Positions 1-8,185 of a DNA stretch of 64,000 bases are shown in pieces. The notes beneath the pieces are model-generated. The model did no database searches. It had not been told where the DNA came from and worked only from the letters and a program-made list of their open reading frames with translations. The number at the start of each line of letters is the position of its first letter. Position 1 is the first letter of the stretch. The position numbers were made by a program, and so were the translations under genes. This DNA is from Candidatus Tisiphia endosymbiont of Melanophora roralis (GTDB lineage: Bacteria; Pseudomonadota; Alphaproteobacteria; Rickettsiales; Rickettsiaceae): NCBI RefSeq assembly GCF_964026575.1, contig NZ_OZ032161.1, positions 930,001-994,000 of the forward strand. Direction: 5' to 3'.

Positions 1-2553
1 ATCAAAATCAATTAAAAACTTACCTTGCTTTGTGTATACATGCTTGGTATGTAATCGATCATCACCGGTAATTTTGAGTTCGTAGGTTGTAGAGAGAAAT
101 TTTATCCCATTACTACCCTGCTCCCTGCCAGTGAAACCTTTTAATAAAGCATCAGTAAATTTAGTTAATAACTCCTCTTTTTCTAATTTCTTAACTAATT
201 TGCGATTAATTACTGCATAAAAATTTTCTTTACCTGTTACAGGATAAACATCTTCTTGATCAGAACTGTAAACAACTCCTGTGTGTGTATTCCACACGCA
301 TGGTGGTTCTTTTACTGTTGCCTCTATTGGCTTTTGTAATAACCCCTTCTTTTTTTGTTGAAAATAAGCATGTATTGCTTTGGGATATAAGGTATTAACA
401 AGTTCATTTAATTCATCAGGATTTTCGGTTGATTCAATGGCAACAATTTCCTCTGTAAAACTAGTTTTTTCTGTGGCAACAGATGGAGTTTGTTCTGTTG
501 TCAAACTACCTATTTTTTGTAGTTTTTCTAGCAATAACCGTAATTTTGTAGCTTCTTTGGTTGCCTCATCTAACCTTGGAGACTGTATGCCAGTTTGTTT
601 TATGTCCCAAACAAGAGGTGAATTTAAATACTCAGACGCTTTAGTAAAATCATTCTTTTCTATAGCTATATACAAGGCAAAATCTTTAGCATAAGAGAAC
701 AATCTAGAAGCTATATCGCCTGACTTAGCATGGGTTTCTAGAAAATCCCAACAATCTTTAGATTGTTGCTGACAGTCATTTGCTTCATAAAAAATAAACT
801 CTAAATATTTTAGAGGAAGCATAGTATGATTTGATAAGATATCACTATATTGCTCGTACATAGTTGTAAGATGCTCTAACCCTTCTCTCCAAGAGTTGGA
901 GTATTTGCAAAGCTCTAATATTTTAAATAAGTATGTTGGTATGATATATCGTTCTGTATGGGTACTAAGTTCTTGGTAACAATTAATGGCTTTAATAGGT
1001 TGTTCTTGGGAAAATTTTTCAGCCCAAGTTTCTACACATAGAACATATTTTAAGTTTTCAGGCTTTCCAAGTTTTGGAAATGTAAAACCATGTTTTTCGC
1101 ATAATTTTGCAATAGTAGAATCTGTTTGATCTACAAATTCCAACATGATAGTGTATAATTTTCTAAGTTCTGCATCTTCTGTACTTTGTGCATGTTCCTT
1201 TAATTCATCAATAATATGACCATCATGTTGGAAATAGGACTTCCGTTTTATTGAGTATAGTGTTTTAAGATCAGGATCGGTTATTTTGTTTATTTGCTCT
1301 AAGGATTTCTCAACATTATGGCAAATAATGTAATAGTTTAATAATTCTTTCACTGTATCCTGATCACCTGCTATTAATTCTTCTGCCTTAATAAAATATT
1401 GAATAGATATTTCTTTATCAAAATATTTCCACACTTTCCCGAGATTATAAAAAATATTATACAATAATTCCTGCAAAGAGTTATCTTGAGCTTTTGTACA
1501 ACGATTTATATTATCATAAGCTAGTTCAGCACATCTTCTAGCATTGTAATAATCTGCATTGTCTAAATACTCTACACATATTGTATTATATAACATAGCT
1601 AGCACAACAAATGCTTCCCAATATTTTGCTTTCTCTATTATATAGTCCTTTAGTTCAGCACTATTATTATTCTCTTTATAACATTCATATACTGCTGCTA
1701 ATGTACGTAATGCTTCTTCGATAGGTACACTCACCGGCAGTTCTTTGGCAGGTGATACATTTGCTGAAGGTTTGGTTAATGGGTTTAGAAACTCTTCTAA
1801 ACTATCAATAGTAGTTAGAATATATTCCTCTCTGTTTTTGTCCAATAACATAGCTTTATAAAAACTTACTATTCCTTTGTATAAATTTAAATATTCAAGT
1901 GATTCAATTGACGGTAACTTAGGGGGAGGAAATTCATTCTTTTGTTTTATTACATCTTCGCGAAGCTTTTTATAATTATATCCACGCTTATCTTTGATTG
2001 TAGTATCAGCTCTTAGGTCTTCTAATTTCTTTGCCATCGCACGATGTTTATACAATGCTGTCAAGTGAAGTGCAGTATAACCGTTACTATCTTGAATATT
2101 TAGGTTAGCTTGATGATTATGGAGCAAATTGACAAAAGGTTTTTTGTCATAAATTACCGCGTAATGTAAGGCAGTTTGCTCCGTTATATCTTGATGGTTA
2201 GAATCAAAGTTACGATTGAGCAAGAAATTACCAATTGCTACACTCCCATAACAAGCCGCTAGAGTAAGTAAAGTGCCTCCAGTATCCGGAGATGTTTGTT
2301 TACTTAAATCAATCTCTAAACCATCAATTACTAATTCTACTAAGTTGAGATTTTTATCATTGTAGACTACGTAAGTTAATGCATCAAATAATGCTTTTTT
2401 GTCTATATGAGACTTTATTGGTGTAAGTTCACATAATAATTTAATAGCCTCAACATCCTCAGCCCAAATAGCATACATAAAAATCTCCTGTAACGTTTTT
2501 GGATTTTCTTTGAATCTAGTAACCTCTTCTTCTTTTATTGTAATTTTTGCCAT
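1..2553 (-). CDS. Ankyrin-repeat protein (C-terminus beyond window)
   Basis: The frame is open from the ATG at 2553 to the left edge, giving at least 851 residues, so the gene is partial at its 3' end. The start is preceded by a GGAGAG ribosome-binding site. The N-terminal third has ankyrin-type repeats, with TALHYAVIYDKKPF and GYTALHLTALYKH as clear cores. The rest is helical and TPR-like in character, without a motif I can name. Ankyrin proteins are typical of Rickettsiales and often act as secreted effectors that bind host proteins; that role is inferred here. A repeat half-element lies directly upstream (2570-2659). Confidence 0.85.
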   Translation of the reverse strand, partial: MAKITIKEEEVTRFKENPKTLQEIFMYAIWAEDVEAIKLLCELTPIKSHIDKKALFDALTYVVYNDKNLNLVELVIDGLEIDLSKQTSPDTGGTLLTLAACYGSVAIGNFLLNRNFDSNHQDITEQTALHYAVIYDKKPFVNLLHNHQANLNIQDSNGYTALHLTALYKHRAMAKKLEDLRADTTIKDKRGYNYKKLREDVIKQKNEFPPPKLPSIESLEYLNLYKGIVSFYKAMLLDKNREEYILTTIDSLEEFLNPLTKPSANVSPAKELPVSVPIEEALRTLAAVYECYKENNNSAELKDYIIEKAKYWEAFVVLAMLYNTICVEYLDNADYYNARRCAELAYDNINRCTKAQDNSLQELLYNIFYNLGKVWKYFDKEISIQYFIKAEELIAGDQDTVKELLNYYIICHNVEKSLEQINKITDPDLKTLYSIKRKSYFQHDGHIIDELKEHAQSTEDAELRKLYTIMLEFVDQTDSTIAKLCEKHGFTFPKLGKPENLKYVLCVETWAEKFSQEQPIKAINCYQELSTHTERYIIPTYLFKILELCKYSNSWREGLEHLTTMYEQYSDILSNHTMLPLKYLEFIFYEANDCQQQSKDCWDFLETHAKSGDIASRLFSYAKDFALYIAIEKNDFTKASEYLNSPLVWDIKQTGIQSPRLDEATKEATKLRLLLEKLQKIGSLTTEQTPSVATEKTSFTEEIVAIESTENPDELNELVNTLYPKAIHAYFQQKKKGLLQKPIEATVKEPPCVWNTHTGVVYSSDQEDVYPVTGKENFYAVINRKLVKKLEKEELLTKFTDALLKGFTGREQGSNGIKFLSTTYELKITGDDRLHTKHVYTKQGKFLIDFD

Positions 2554-2569
2554 AATTCAATCTCTCCGT

Positions 2570-2659
2570 GTTATAGATTCATTTTGTAATATATTTTTAT
2601 AAAAAGCTGGGTACATTTTTTAGCAAAATTTAGCTTTGCCCCTGCTTTTGAATGGTCTC
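2570..2659 (+). repeat. MITE-like repeat, right half (copy A)
   Basis: About 90 bp nearly identical to 29434-29524 and 31700-31790, ending in the shared terminus TGCCCCTGCTTTTGAATGGT. Only the right half of the element is present. The full element with both inverted ends is at 29270-29525. Confidence 0.8.
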
Positions 2660-2711
2660 AATTAGTCCGCCTTGGCTCACATGGTGAACTTGGTTTATAA
2701 TTTTTAACATG

Positions 2712-2749
2712 TTGACAATCTAAAGTAAGTTATGTTAACTTACTTTAGA
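2712..2749 (+). promoter_or_regulatory. vapBC promoter and palindromic operator
   Basis: A consensus -35 box TTGACA (2712-2717) is overlapped downstream by a perfect 14-bp inverted repeat, TCTAAAGTAAGTTA at 2719-2732 and its complement at 2736-2749. The likely -10 box lies inside the repeat. AbrB-type VapB antitoxins autoregulate through such palindromes, so this is the probable VapBC operator. Confidence 0.65.
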
Positions 2750-2779
2750 TACATTTTATTCATTTAAGTGTTTATATTT

Positions 2780-3037
2780 ATGAGTGCGAGAGCAATTTTA
2801 TCTTCAAAAGGTCAATTAGTAATTCCTAAGATATTAAGAACAAAGTTAGGGTTACATTCTGGCTCAGAACTACTAATTAATATAAAAAACAATGATAGCT
2901 TAGAAATTTTTTCTGTAAAGAAAAGTATTACCAGCTTTTTTGGTATGGGTAAAAGTAAATCTCAAGAGAAACCGATGTCTATTGAAGACATAGATGATGC
3001 AATTAGTAAAGCGATAGCTGAAAATGATAGGAGTTGA
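2780..3037 (+). CDS. vapB: VapB-type antitoxin (AbrB/SpoVT fold)
   Basis: The 85-residue protein has an N-terminal AbrB/MazE swapped-hairpin DNA-binding domain (core SSKGQLVIPKILRTKLGL). Its C-terminal tail is likely to wrap and neutralise the toxin. I chose the ATG at 2780; an in-frame GTG at 2768 is possible but less typical. The gene overlaps vapC by 14 bases, which suggests translational coupling. With vapC it forms a type II toxin-antitoxin pair, probably autoregulated at the palindrome just upstream. Confidence 0.88.
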   Translation: MSARAILSSKGQLVIPKILRTKLGLHSGSELLINIKNNDSLEIFSVKKSITSFFGMGKSKSQEKPMSIEDIDDAISKAIAENDRS

Positions 3038-3404
3038 CACCAATGTACTAGTTAGAGCTTACTTACAGGATGATCCGGAGCAGGCAAAAGAAGCTCAAGA
3101 GTTTCTTTTAAAAATTACTCAGGAAAACTCATTGTTTATTTCTTCTTACGCTATTTTAGAATTTGCATGGGTTTTGAAAGTAAAAGGATTCTCTAGGGAT
3201 GAGATATATCAAGCAATAATAACACTAACTGATTCAACAGGTATCGTTATAGGTCAAAGGGAAGTAGTACTAGAAGCTCTAGAAAAATATGTAACTGGCA
3301 AAGCTGATTTTGGAGATTATATGATTTTAGTAGAAGGTAAAAAAAACAAAAGTCACAAAATAAAAACCTTTGATAAAAAGCTTCAAAAAGAATTAAGTTA
3401 TTAG
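3024..3404 (+). CDS. vapC: VapC-type PIN-domain ribonuclease toxin
   Basis: This 126-residue PIN-domain protein carries the acidic metal-binding residues expected of a VapC RNase: D5 (GVDTN), E46 (ILEFAW), D98 (ADFGDYM) and D117 (KTFDKKL). VapC toxins cleave tRNA or rRNA and block translation until bound by VapB. The length and motif order are complete, so the gene appears intact. It starts inside the vapB 3' end. Confidence 0.9.
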   Translation: MIGVDTNVLVRAYLQDDPEQAKEAQEFLLKITQENSLFISSYAILEFAWVLKVKGFSRDEIYQAIITLTDSTGIVIGQREVVLEALEKYVTGKADFGDYMILVEGKKNKSHKIKTFDKKLQKELSY

Positions 3405-3439
3405 AATCATATTAACTGACTTTCACTTTCAAAATTCAA

Positions 3440-3580
3440 AGCAAGGTAGCAGAAAAAATGAATACTACCCAGTCTGTAATTGCTCGTTTAGAAAGTGGCA
3501 AGCATTTTCCAAGTCTACAAACAATTTATAGATATGCTATTGCAGTAGATAAGCCAATTGATTTGCATGTGCAACCATAA
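3440..3580 (+). pseudogene. XRE/HigA-type HTH fragment
   Basis: An open frame encodes the C-terminal part of an XRE helix-turn-helix domain (NTTQSVIARLESGK, then PSLQTIYRYA) ending at 3580. There is no plausible start ahead of the HTH except an internal ATG at 3458. It is probably the 3' remnant of a HigA-like antitoxin whose toxin partner is lost. Confidence 0.6.
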
Positions 3581-3660
3581 TAGTAATTAAAATCAGTTCC
3601 TTTACTTCTGATACTGGGATTCTAAGCGTGAACCTTAGATTTTTAATTTTTAACATAACT

Positions 3661-4182
3661 TTAGTGGCTATTAATATCTTTAGGAATTTTATTAAGAGAC
3701 TCAATGGAAATTCTGCCAATCATTTCATCTATTGACAGCTGAAAATAATTGGCTAGTGCTACCATAACAGGACTACCAAGAGTTTTTTGCTCTCTTTTAT
3801 CGTCTAGAAAATTAAAAATAGTATTTTGGCTACATCCTATACGAATAGCTAATTGAAAGGCACTGAGTCCAGTTTCTTGAATTTTATCTTTAATTAGTTT
3901 TTTGAGATTAGTATTAATTTCATCTTCTGTTAGTTTCTTATAGTTGTTAGTAAAAACAGTATAATACTTTTTATCTCTGCCAATCACTTCATCTAAGTGA
4001 CAATTAAAGTAATTAGCCAATTTTAATAGAGTTTTCAGGCTGGGATTACGGAAATTACCACCAATAATTTTGTTTGTTGTAGTTGGATTTATCCCACTTT
4101 GAGATATAAAATCTTTTCTTTTAAGTTTTTTTTCCTGAAATTTTATCCTTAAAAAATTTTGTAAGTTAATACTAAGTGACAT
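3661..4182 (-). CDS. Tandem XRE-type HTH regulator
   Basis: The 173-residue protein has two Cro/C1-type helix-turn-helix domains in tandem, at about residues 5-70 and 92-160. Each is followed by a short motif: FNCHLDEVIGR after the first, FQLSIDEMIGR after the second. It is a clear paralogue of the regulator at 50391-51062, which has the same two-domain layout. Both are divergent from a gene for a small membrane protein with palindromes between, so it probably represses itself and that neighbour. No cofactor domain is visible. Confidence 0.8.
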   Translation of the reverse strand: MSLSINLQNFLRIKFQEKKLKRKDFISQSGINPTTTNKIIGGNFRNPSLKTLLKLANYFNCHLDEVIGRDKKYYTVFTNNYKKLTEDEINTNLKKLIKDKIQETGLSAFQLAIRIGCSQNTIFNFLDDKREQKTLGSPVMVALANYFQLSIDEMIGRISIESLNKIPKDINSH

Positions 4183-4210
4183 TCTATAAAAAAAATAAGA
4201 TGAATTAAAA

Positions 4211-4237
4211 AATAAATACTGCTAAGCAGTATTTATT
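4211..4237. promoter_or_regulatory. Perfect palindrome upstream of XRE gene
   Basis: AATAAATACTGCT, a central A, then its exact complement. It lies 29 bases ahead of the XRE gene start at 4182. It is more likely an operator than a terminator, because no convincing gene ends here. Confidence 0.55.
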
Positions 4238-4400
4238 ATTGACGCTCCTAAAACCTTATATTAAACTCAATTAAGCAAAAAGCGAAGAATAAGCGTAACA
4301 AGTATAAAAGTTTATCTCTGCTTAGAGTGCTAATGTCCTGTACTAAATCTTCATATTTCAAAGTTTGACCACCGAAAAATATCTGAAGACTTAGTACAAA

Positions 4401-4427
4401 CTGATTAACACAAAATGTGTTAATCAG
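4401..4427. promoter_or_regulatory. Second palindrome in XRE/membrane-protein interval
   Basis: CTGATTAACACA, a three-base loop AAA, then the exact complement. With 4211-4237 it gives two dyad sites in the divergent intergenic region, fitting control by a dimeric HTH protein with two DNA-binding domains. Confidence 0.5.
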
Positions 4428-4560
4428 TCTCAACCATAGTTAACAAGGTTAAACAATATGATAAATAAACTTACCCGTTAAATCAACTTCATTCTTTATA
4501 GAAACCTCTTATACTTTCACTTTGTGTTTTATTTTAACAAAGATTATAGAGGTAATTAAT

Positions 4561-4857
4561 ATGTTGTACCAAATAATTACGATATCACTTATCCTTATTG
4601 AAGGATTATCTATATTAGTTTCTTTGAAATTCCTGAAACATATCTACCTTAGTCTTAGTACTAATAATACCTCTATTGTCTTTAATGATGAAAAAAAAGA
4701 GGTTTTATCCTTATTTGAAAAGCTACAAGAATTGATAAACCTTAGTATTAAAAGAGAAGAACATATGTTACATACAACTTTTCATTTAGAGCAAATAGAA
4801 ATGTACGTAAAAATGGTTTTGAGTAAGCTTGAAACACTAGAAAGAGAGCGTTCTTAA
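4561..4857 (+). CDS. Small membrane protein with coiled coil
   Basis: A protein of about 98 residues starts at the ATG at 4561, chosen for the AGAGG ribosome-binding site just upstream; an in-frame ATG at 4522 lacks one. Residues 1-24 form one hydrophobic helix (YQIITISLILIEGLSILVSL), followed by a charged helical region ending in LSKLETLERERS. I recognise no family. It is divergent from an XRE regulator and followed by a terminator-like hairpin, so it is probably a single-gene unit under that regulator. It could be a membrane toxin or a phage-like component; neither is shown. Confidence 0.65.
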   Translation: MLYQIITISLILIEGLSILVSLKFLKHIYLSLSTNNTSIVFNDEKKEVLSLFEKLQELINLSIKREEHMLHTTFHLEQIEMYVKMVLSKLETLERERS

Positions 4858-4882
4858 AAACATTAATTAAAAAATATGTAAT

Positions 4883-4934
4883 ACTAGGTTCTTATATCTT
4901 TAAATTATGATATAAGAACCTAGTGTATTTTTAT
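4883..4934 (+). terminator. Rho-independent terminator
   Basis: The stem ACTAGGTTCTTATATC (4883-4898) pairs with 4909-4924 and is followed by a T-rich run (GTATTTTTATT). It lies 25 bases after the small membrane protein gene. Confidence 0.7.
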
Positions 4935-5272
4935 TAATTATAGCTATTGGTTTTAGAAAATTTTTATCCTGTTTTATTTTTTGATTCACCCCTTGCTTAG
5001 TATAGTTCCATCTTTTAGCTAAGTCTATTATTCCCAATAACTTCATAAGTTTTTGTATTCGATTTGTACACATCATTATTTAAACGCACCCATTGACGAA
5101 AGTCAATGTATAAGCACGCAGTTAGCAAAAACTAAATGAACTGACTATATCTATTATTTCACCACCTTATATAAATCTTTACCATCTTTTTTATTATAAA
5201 GGGGTTTAAGAAGGGGGCATACCGCCCCCTCATACTACCCCCTATTCTACACCTAGGTAGGGGTGTGTTACT

Positions 5273-5458
5273 CGGCTATTTGCTAAATTATATGAGCAGT
5301 CTTCGCTTATCATCACTAGCCATTTGAGATTTGAAGAATGGGGTGATATATTTGGTAATGCTAAAGCAACAAAAGTAATTATCGATAGACTGACACATCA
5401 TTATCACATCATAGAAACCGGTAATAAAAGTTTTAGAGGTGGAAAAGATGTAAATTAG
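5273..5458 (+). pseudogene. IS21-family IstB ATPase, 3' fragment
   Basis: The frame encodes the C-terminus of an IstB-type transposition helper ATPase: SLIITSHLRFEEWGDIFGN, then IIDRLTHHYHIIETGNKSFR, ending in a TAG at 5458. The Walker motifs and the istA gene are missing. Upstream, 4935-5272 holds no gene I can support. IS21-type terminal repeats follow at 5577-5628. Confidence 0.75.
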
Positions 5459-5576
5459 CAAAAACTATAATTGAAAATCACTAATTGAGTGTAACTAAAT
5501 ATTATCTAAATTTTAATTTAGATTCGATTAGAATTTAAATTAAAAAGTGCTTAAATTAACTAATTTTTAATGCGGT

Positions 5577-5628
5577 TAGGGGGGGCAATAGTTCATTACA
5601 ATAGGGGGGCAAAACCTGATTACAATTT
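5577..5628 (-). mobile_element. IS21-family right-end terminal repeats
   Basis: Two related G-rich blocks (GGGGGGGCAATAGTTCATTA, then AGGGGGGCAAAACCTGATTA) end in CAATTTAC. The same arrangement occurs at 30603-30652. They follow the istB remnant and abut the resolvase fragment, marking the IS boundary. Confidence 0.6.
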
Positions 5629-5746
5629 ACAAGAAATCCAAGAAGCTTTAAGAGTTGGCAAAACCAAAGCTTCTATCTGTAGAAACTTTGGCATTAAACG
5701 TTCTACTTTGTATGATACTTTAAATCGCCTAACCACAAATAATTAA
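5621..5746 (+). pseudogene. Serine resolvase/invertase, C-terminal HTH fragment
   Basis: The frame reads EIQEALRVGKTKASICRN and IKRSTLYDTLNRL, the HTH_7 DNA-binding tail of Tn3/Hin-type serine recombinases. The catalytic domain is absent. The sequence starts directly at the IS21 end, so the resolvase gene was cut by the IS insertion. Confidence 0.65.
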
Positions 5747-5802
5747 GATACGAATGCTAACGTGTACCGGCATGAAAATTAATGTAAATGTTACTGATAG
5801 TA

Positions 5803-5841
5803 AATGTTATAATGCTTGAAGTTAAACTGATAATGTTATAA
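5803..5841 (+). promoter_or_regulatory. Direct repeats upstream of higBA
   Basis: AATGTTATAA occurs at 5803-5812 and again at 5832-5841, just before the higB start. This spacing is compatible with HigA binding sites overlapping the promoter. Confidence 0.4.
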
Positions 5842-5842
5842 A

Positions 5843-6121
5843 ATGATTGTAAGTTTTAAATGTAAACATACTGAGAAATTACATAATAGAGAACTAGTTA
5901 AACGTTTTGAGGCTTTTGGCGAGCAGGCACGCAAAAAATTATATATGTTGCATACAACCATTAATTTAGAAGATTTACGTGTTCCGCCTTCAAATCGTCT
6001 AGAAGCTCTTAAAGGTGTACGTAAAACCCAATATAGTATTCGTATCAATAAGCAATGGCGTGTGTGTTTTGTTTGGTATGACGGAAATGCTTACGATGTA
6101 GAAATTGTTGATTATCACTAA
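5843..6121 (+). CDS. higB: HigB-type toxin (RelE/ParE superfamily)
   Basis: The 92-residue plasmid-maintenance killer protein has the family signatures RKKLYMLHTTINLEDLRVPP, NRLEALKG and the C-terminal WRVCFVWYDGNAYDVEIVDYH. HigB proteins are ribosome-dependent mRNA interferases. The toxin gene precedes the antitoxin gene, the order characteristic of higBA. The length is normal and the frame intact, with higA 20 bases downstream. Confidence 0.9.
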   Translation: MIVSFKCKHTEKLHNRELVKRFEAFGEQARKKLYMLHTTINLEDLRVPPSNRLEALKGVRKTQYSIRINKQWRVCFVWYDGNAYDVEIVDYH

Positions 6122-6141
6122 TTTATTAAGAGGTATTAGCT

Positions 6142-6444
6142 ATGACAAAGAAATTATCCCTTATTTCACCTGGTCAAATTCTTCTTGAAGAATTTATAGA
6201 GCCTATGGGAATAAGTCAAAGCCAACTAGCTCGTGATATTGGTGTACCTGTTAGCCGTATAAATAATATAATTAAACACCATCGTTCTATCACAGCTGAT
6301 ACTGCTCTAAGGCTTGGGAAATACTTTAATGTGAATCCTCGCTGGTGGATGAACATGCAGAATCAATACGATTTGGAATTTGCCGAAGATAACGATTGGA
6401 AGACCACAGAACAAAAAATACGTACTTTATCTGTAGCAAGTTAA
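6142..6444 (+). CDS. higA: HigA-type antitoxin
   Basis: This 100-residue XRE helix-turn-helix protein has the HigA hallmarks: SPGQILLEEFIEPMGISQSQ, RINNIIKHHRSITADTALRL and WWMNMQNQYDLE. It would bind HigB and repress the higBA promoter. It has a GAGG ribosome-binding site and appears intact. Confidence 0.92.
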   Translation: MTKKLSLISPGQILLEEFIEPMGISQSQLARDIGVPVSRINNIIKHHRSITADTALRLGKYFNVNPRWWMNMQNQYDLEFAEDNDWKTTEQKIRTLSVAS

Positions 6445-6489
6445 ACATTCATTCTAAAAATCTAATCATAGAGCAAGTTGTGATTAGGT

Positions 6490-6620
6490 CAAATTGCTTT
6501 TATATATCTGACAATACTAAGATTTACCAATTTAAAGTACATCTTAAAGATATAAGTCCAATGATTTGATGTAGATTTCTAATTCAAATTTAGCTTTGCC
6601 TCTGCTTTTGAATGGTCTTG
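6490..6620 (-). repeat. MITE-like repeat, left half (copy D, inverted)
   Basis: The reverse complement matches 29270-29391, running from the terminus AGACCATTCAAAAGCAG through the TTTAAGATGTACTTT core to AAAAGCAATTT. It is the opposite half to copy A at 2570-2659. Confidence 0.75.
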
Positions 6621-6703
6621 AATAGACTTATTAGTGTTAAGATACATGCAAGTACAACATATGTAATTAGGATTTAAAAACTAAATAAAATTAAATTTTT
6701 CTT

Positions 6704-7492
6704 ATGAAACAATATCATTACTTAGTGATTATTATATTATTTATATTTAGTGGTTGTACACAAAAAAAAAAGATGACCTCACTATGTGACTCAGGTTGCC
6801 AAAAAATATATATAATAGCACCAACACAATTAAGGTTTAATAAAAAGCACCAAATTCAGGTGGTAGTAATTATTGATGTATTTCGTGCTTTTACTACAGC
6901 GGCTTATGTCCTAGACCGTAATCCAACAATATATATGCTGGCAAAAGAAAGTACTATCATTTCTCGTTTGGCAACAAATTTCAATAACCCTTTATTAATT
7001 GGGAAATCAGAAAAAGGAGTAGATCTCATTTATGATATTCCAAATTCTCCAACAAGAGTTAGAGCTGTTACTATAGCTGGTAGAAGTGTATTACATAGGA
7101 CAGAAGCAGGGGCTTGGGGAGTTCTTCTTGCTAAGGAAGCAGATATAATACTTGCCGCAGGTTTTGTTAATGCAGGTGCAACTGCCGAATATATTAAAAC
7201 ACTATCAAATGCAAAAGTTATAATAATTCCTATGGGACATGAGGGTACAACTCCTTCCCTAGAAGATAATGTTTGTGCTGAATATATTAAAGATCTCATT
7301 AATGGAAAAAAGACAAATTTGACTAAATTTTTGTCTATACTTCGAGAAAGTTCAGGCAAATACTTTTTTTCTCAAGACCAGTGGCAATATCCTAAAGAAG
7401 ATTTTTTTCGGTGTCTTAAAATAGACCACTTCAATTTTATAATCAAGGCAACTATTATGGATAATTATGCAATCCTAACTCGTGGTAATTAA
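6704..7492 (+). CDS. ComB-like 2-phosphosulfolactate phosphatase family
   Basis: The 262-residue protein matches the ComB fold: VVVIIDVFRAFTTAA, LIGKSEKG, AGAWGVLLAKEADIILAAGF and GHEGTTPSLEDNVCAEYI. ComB hydrolyses 2-phosphosulfolactate in coenzyme M synthesis, a pathway not expected in Rickettsiales, so the substrate is probably different. The first 20 residues (hydrophobic, then FSGC) look like a lipoprotein signal, which is odd for a cytosolic enzyme. They precede a run of ten A bases, so a start at the ATG near 6772 or a slippage site is possible. The gene converges on the deacetylase gene, overlapping it by 18 bases. Confidence 0.7.
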   Translation: MKQYHYLVIIILFIFSGCTQKKKMTSLCDSGCQKIYIIAPTQLRFNKKHQIQVVVIIDVFRAFTTAAYVLDRNPTIYMLAKESTIISRLATNFNNPLLIGKSEKGVDLIYDIPNSPTRVRAVTIAGRSVLHRTEAGAWGVLLAKEADIILAAGFVNAGATAEYIKTLSNAKVIIIPMGHEGTTPSLEDNVCAEYIKDLINGKKTNLTKFLSILRESSGKYFFSQDQWQYPKEDFFRCLKIDHFNFIIKATIMDNYAILTRGN

Positions 7493-8185
7493 CGTTCTTA
7501 AAGGTAAGGTTTCCGGTACTATTCCTAATAGTTCAATAATTAGATTTCTAATCCCATATCCTTGCCACTTAAGCTTATTAAGGGTAGATTTAGTCATATT
7601 TTTCCATTCTTCCCGACTTACTGATTGTTTAATATCATACATGTAAGCAAAATAGGGAGTATTTATAGCAAAATGCATAGGGTGAATAGTAATAACTTTT
7701 GTTGCTTGATTCAAAACAATATTCCGCAACCTTTCATCCAGTTGCATTGGGTGATTACGCCACAAATATCCACCATCTTCCAAAGAAATAGGGACTTCAA
7801 GAAAACCAAACCGATCTTTAAAAGGAGTAATTATTTCTAGATCCGTACATACATTTGATGATATTAACATACCTGCCTCAAACATAGCTTGCTTAGATAA
7901 ATTACATGTGGCAAACCGATGACAACGGAAAGCTGCCAAATTATGAGGCAAATCCATAACGTGCTTTACTACCTCTGAAATTGTAGTACCATGTGATGAA
8001 TTTGTACCAAAATACGGATGGAGTCCTATTTCAATTTTATTTATAACGGCTTCTACTATAGATGAATTATGGGTACTAAAAATAGTAGGAGTAATCTTTT
8101 TATCTTCTAAAAAAGCTAAGATTCCTTCTATAGCAGGTTCACATGCCCAATCAAGGTCAACAGTTACTATAACACTCATAAGCAC
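7475..8185 (-). CDS. Polysaccharide deacetylase-like (NodB-type) protein
   Basis: The 236-residue protein starts MLMSVIVTVDLDWACEPAIE, with the Asp pair typical of the metal-binding start of carbohydrate esterase family 4-like folds. It continues with IGLHPYFGTNS and ends with VITIHPMHF. These Asp/His positions suggest a metal-dependent deacetylase, or a WalW-like relative, but I cannot assign a substrate. It overlaps the upstream radical SAM gene by 10 bases, which indicates translational coupling. It closes the minus-strand glycan operon. Confidence 0.65.
   Translation of the reverse strand: MLMSVIVTVDLDWACEPAIEGILAFLEDKKITPTIFSTHNSSIVEAVINKIEIGLHPYFGTNSSHGTTISEVVKHVMDLPHNLAAFRCHRFATCNLSKQAMFEAGMLISSNVCTDLEIITPFKDRFGFLEVPISLEDGGYLWRNHPMQLDERLRNIVLNQATKVITIHPMHFAINTPYFAYMYDIKQSVSREEWKNMTKSTLNKLKWQGYGIRNLIIELLGIVPETLPLRTLITTS

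Noticed and set aside
380-694. Plus-strand 104-codon frame
   Set aside because: Shadow of the ankyrin gene on the minus strand; no ribosome-binding site and Ser/Val/Phe-rich antisense composition.
4248-4433. 61-codon minus-strand frame
   Set aside because: Spans the two palindromes of the regulatory interval; no family or ribosome-binding site seen.
7030-7359. 109-codon antisense frame in the ComB-like gene
   Set aside because: Antisense shadow of a recognisable coding region.
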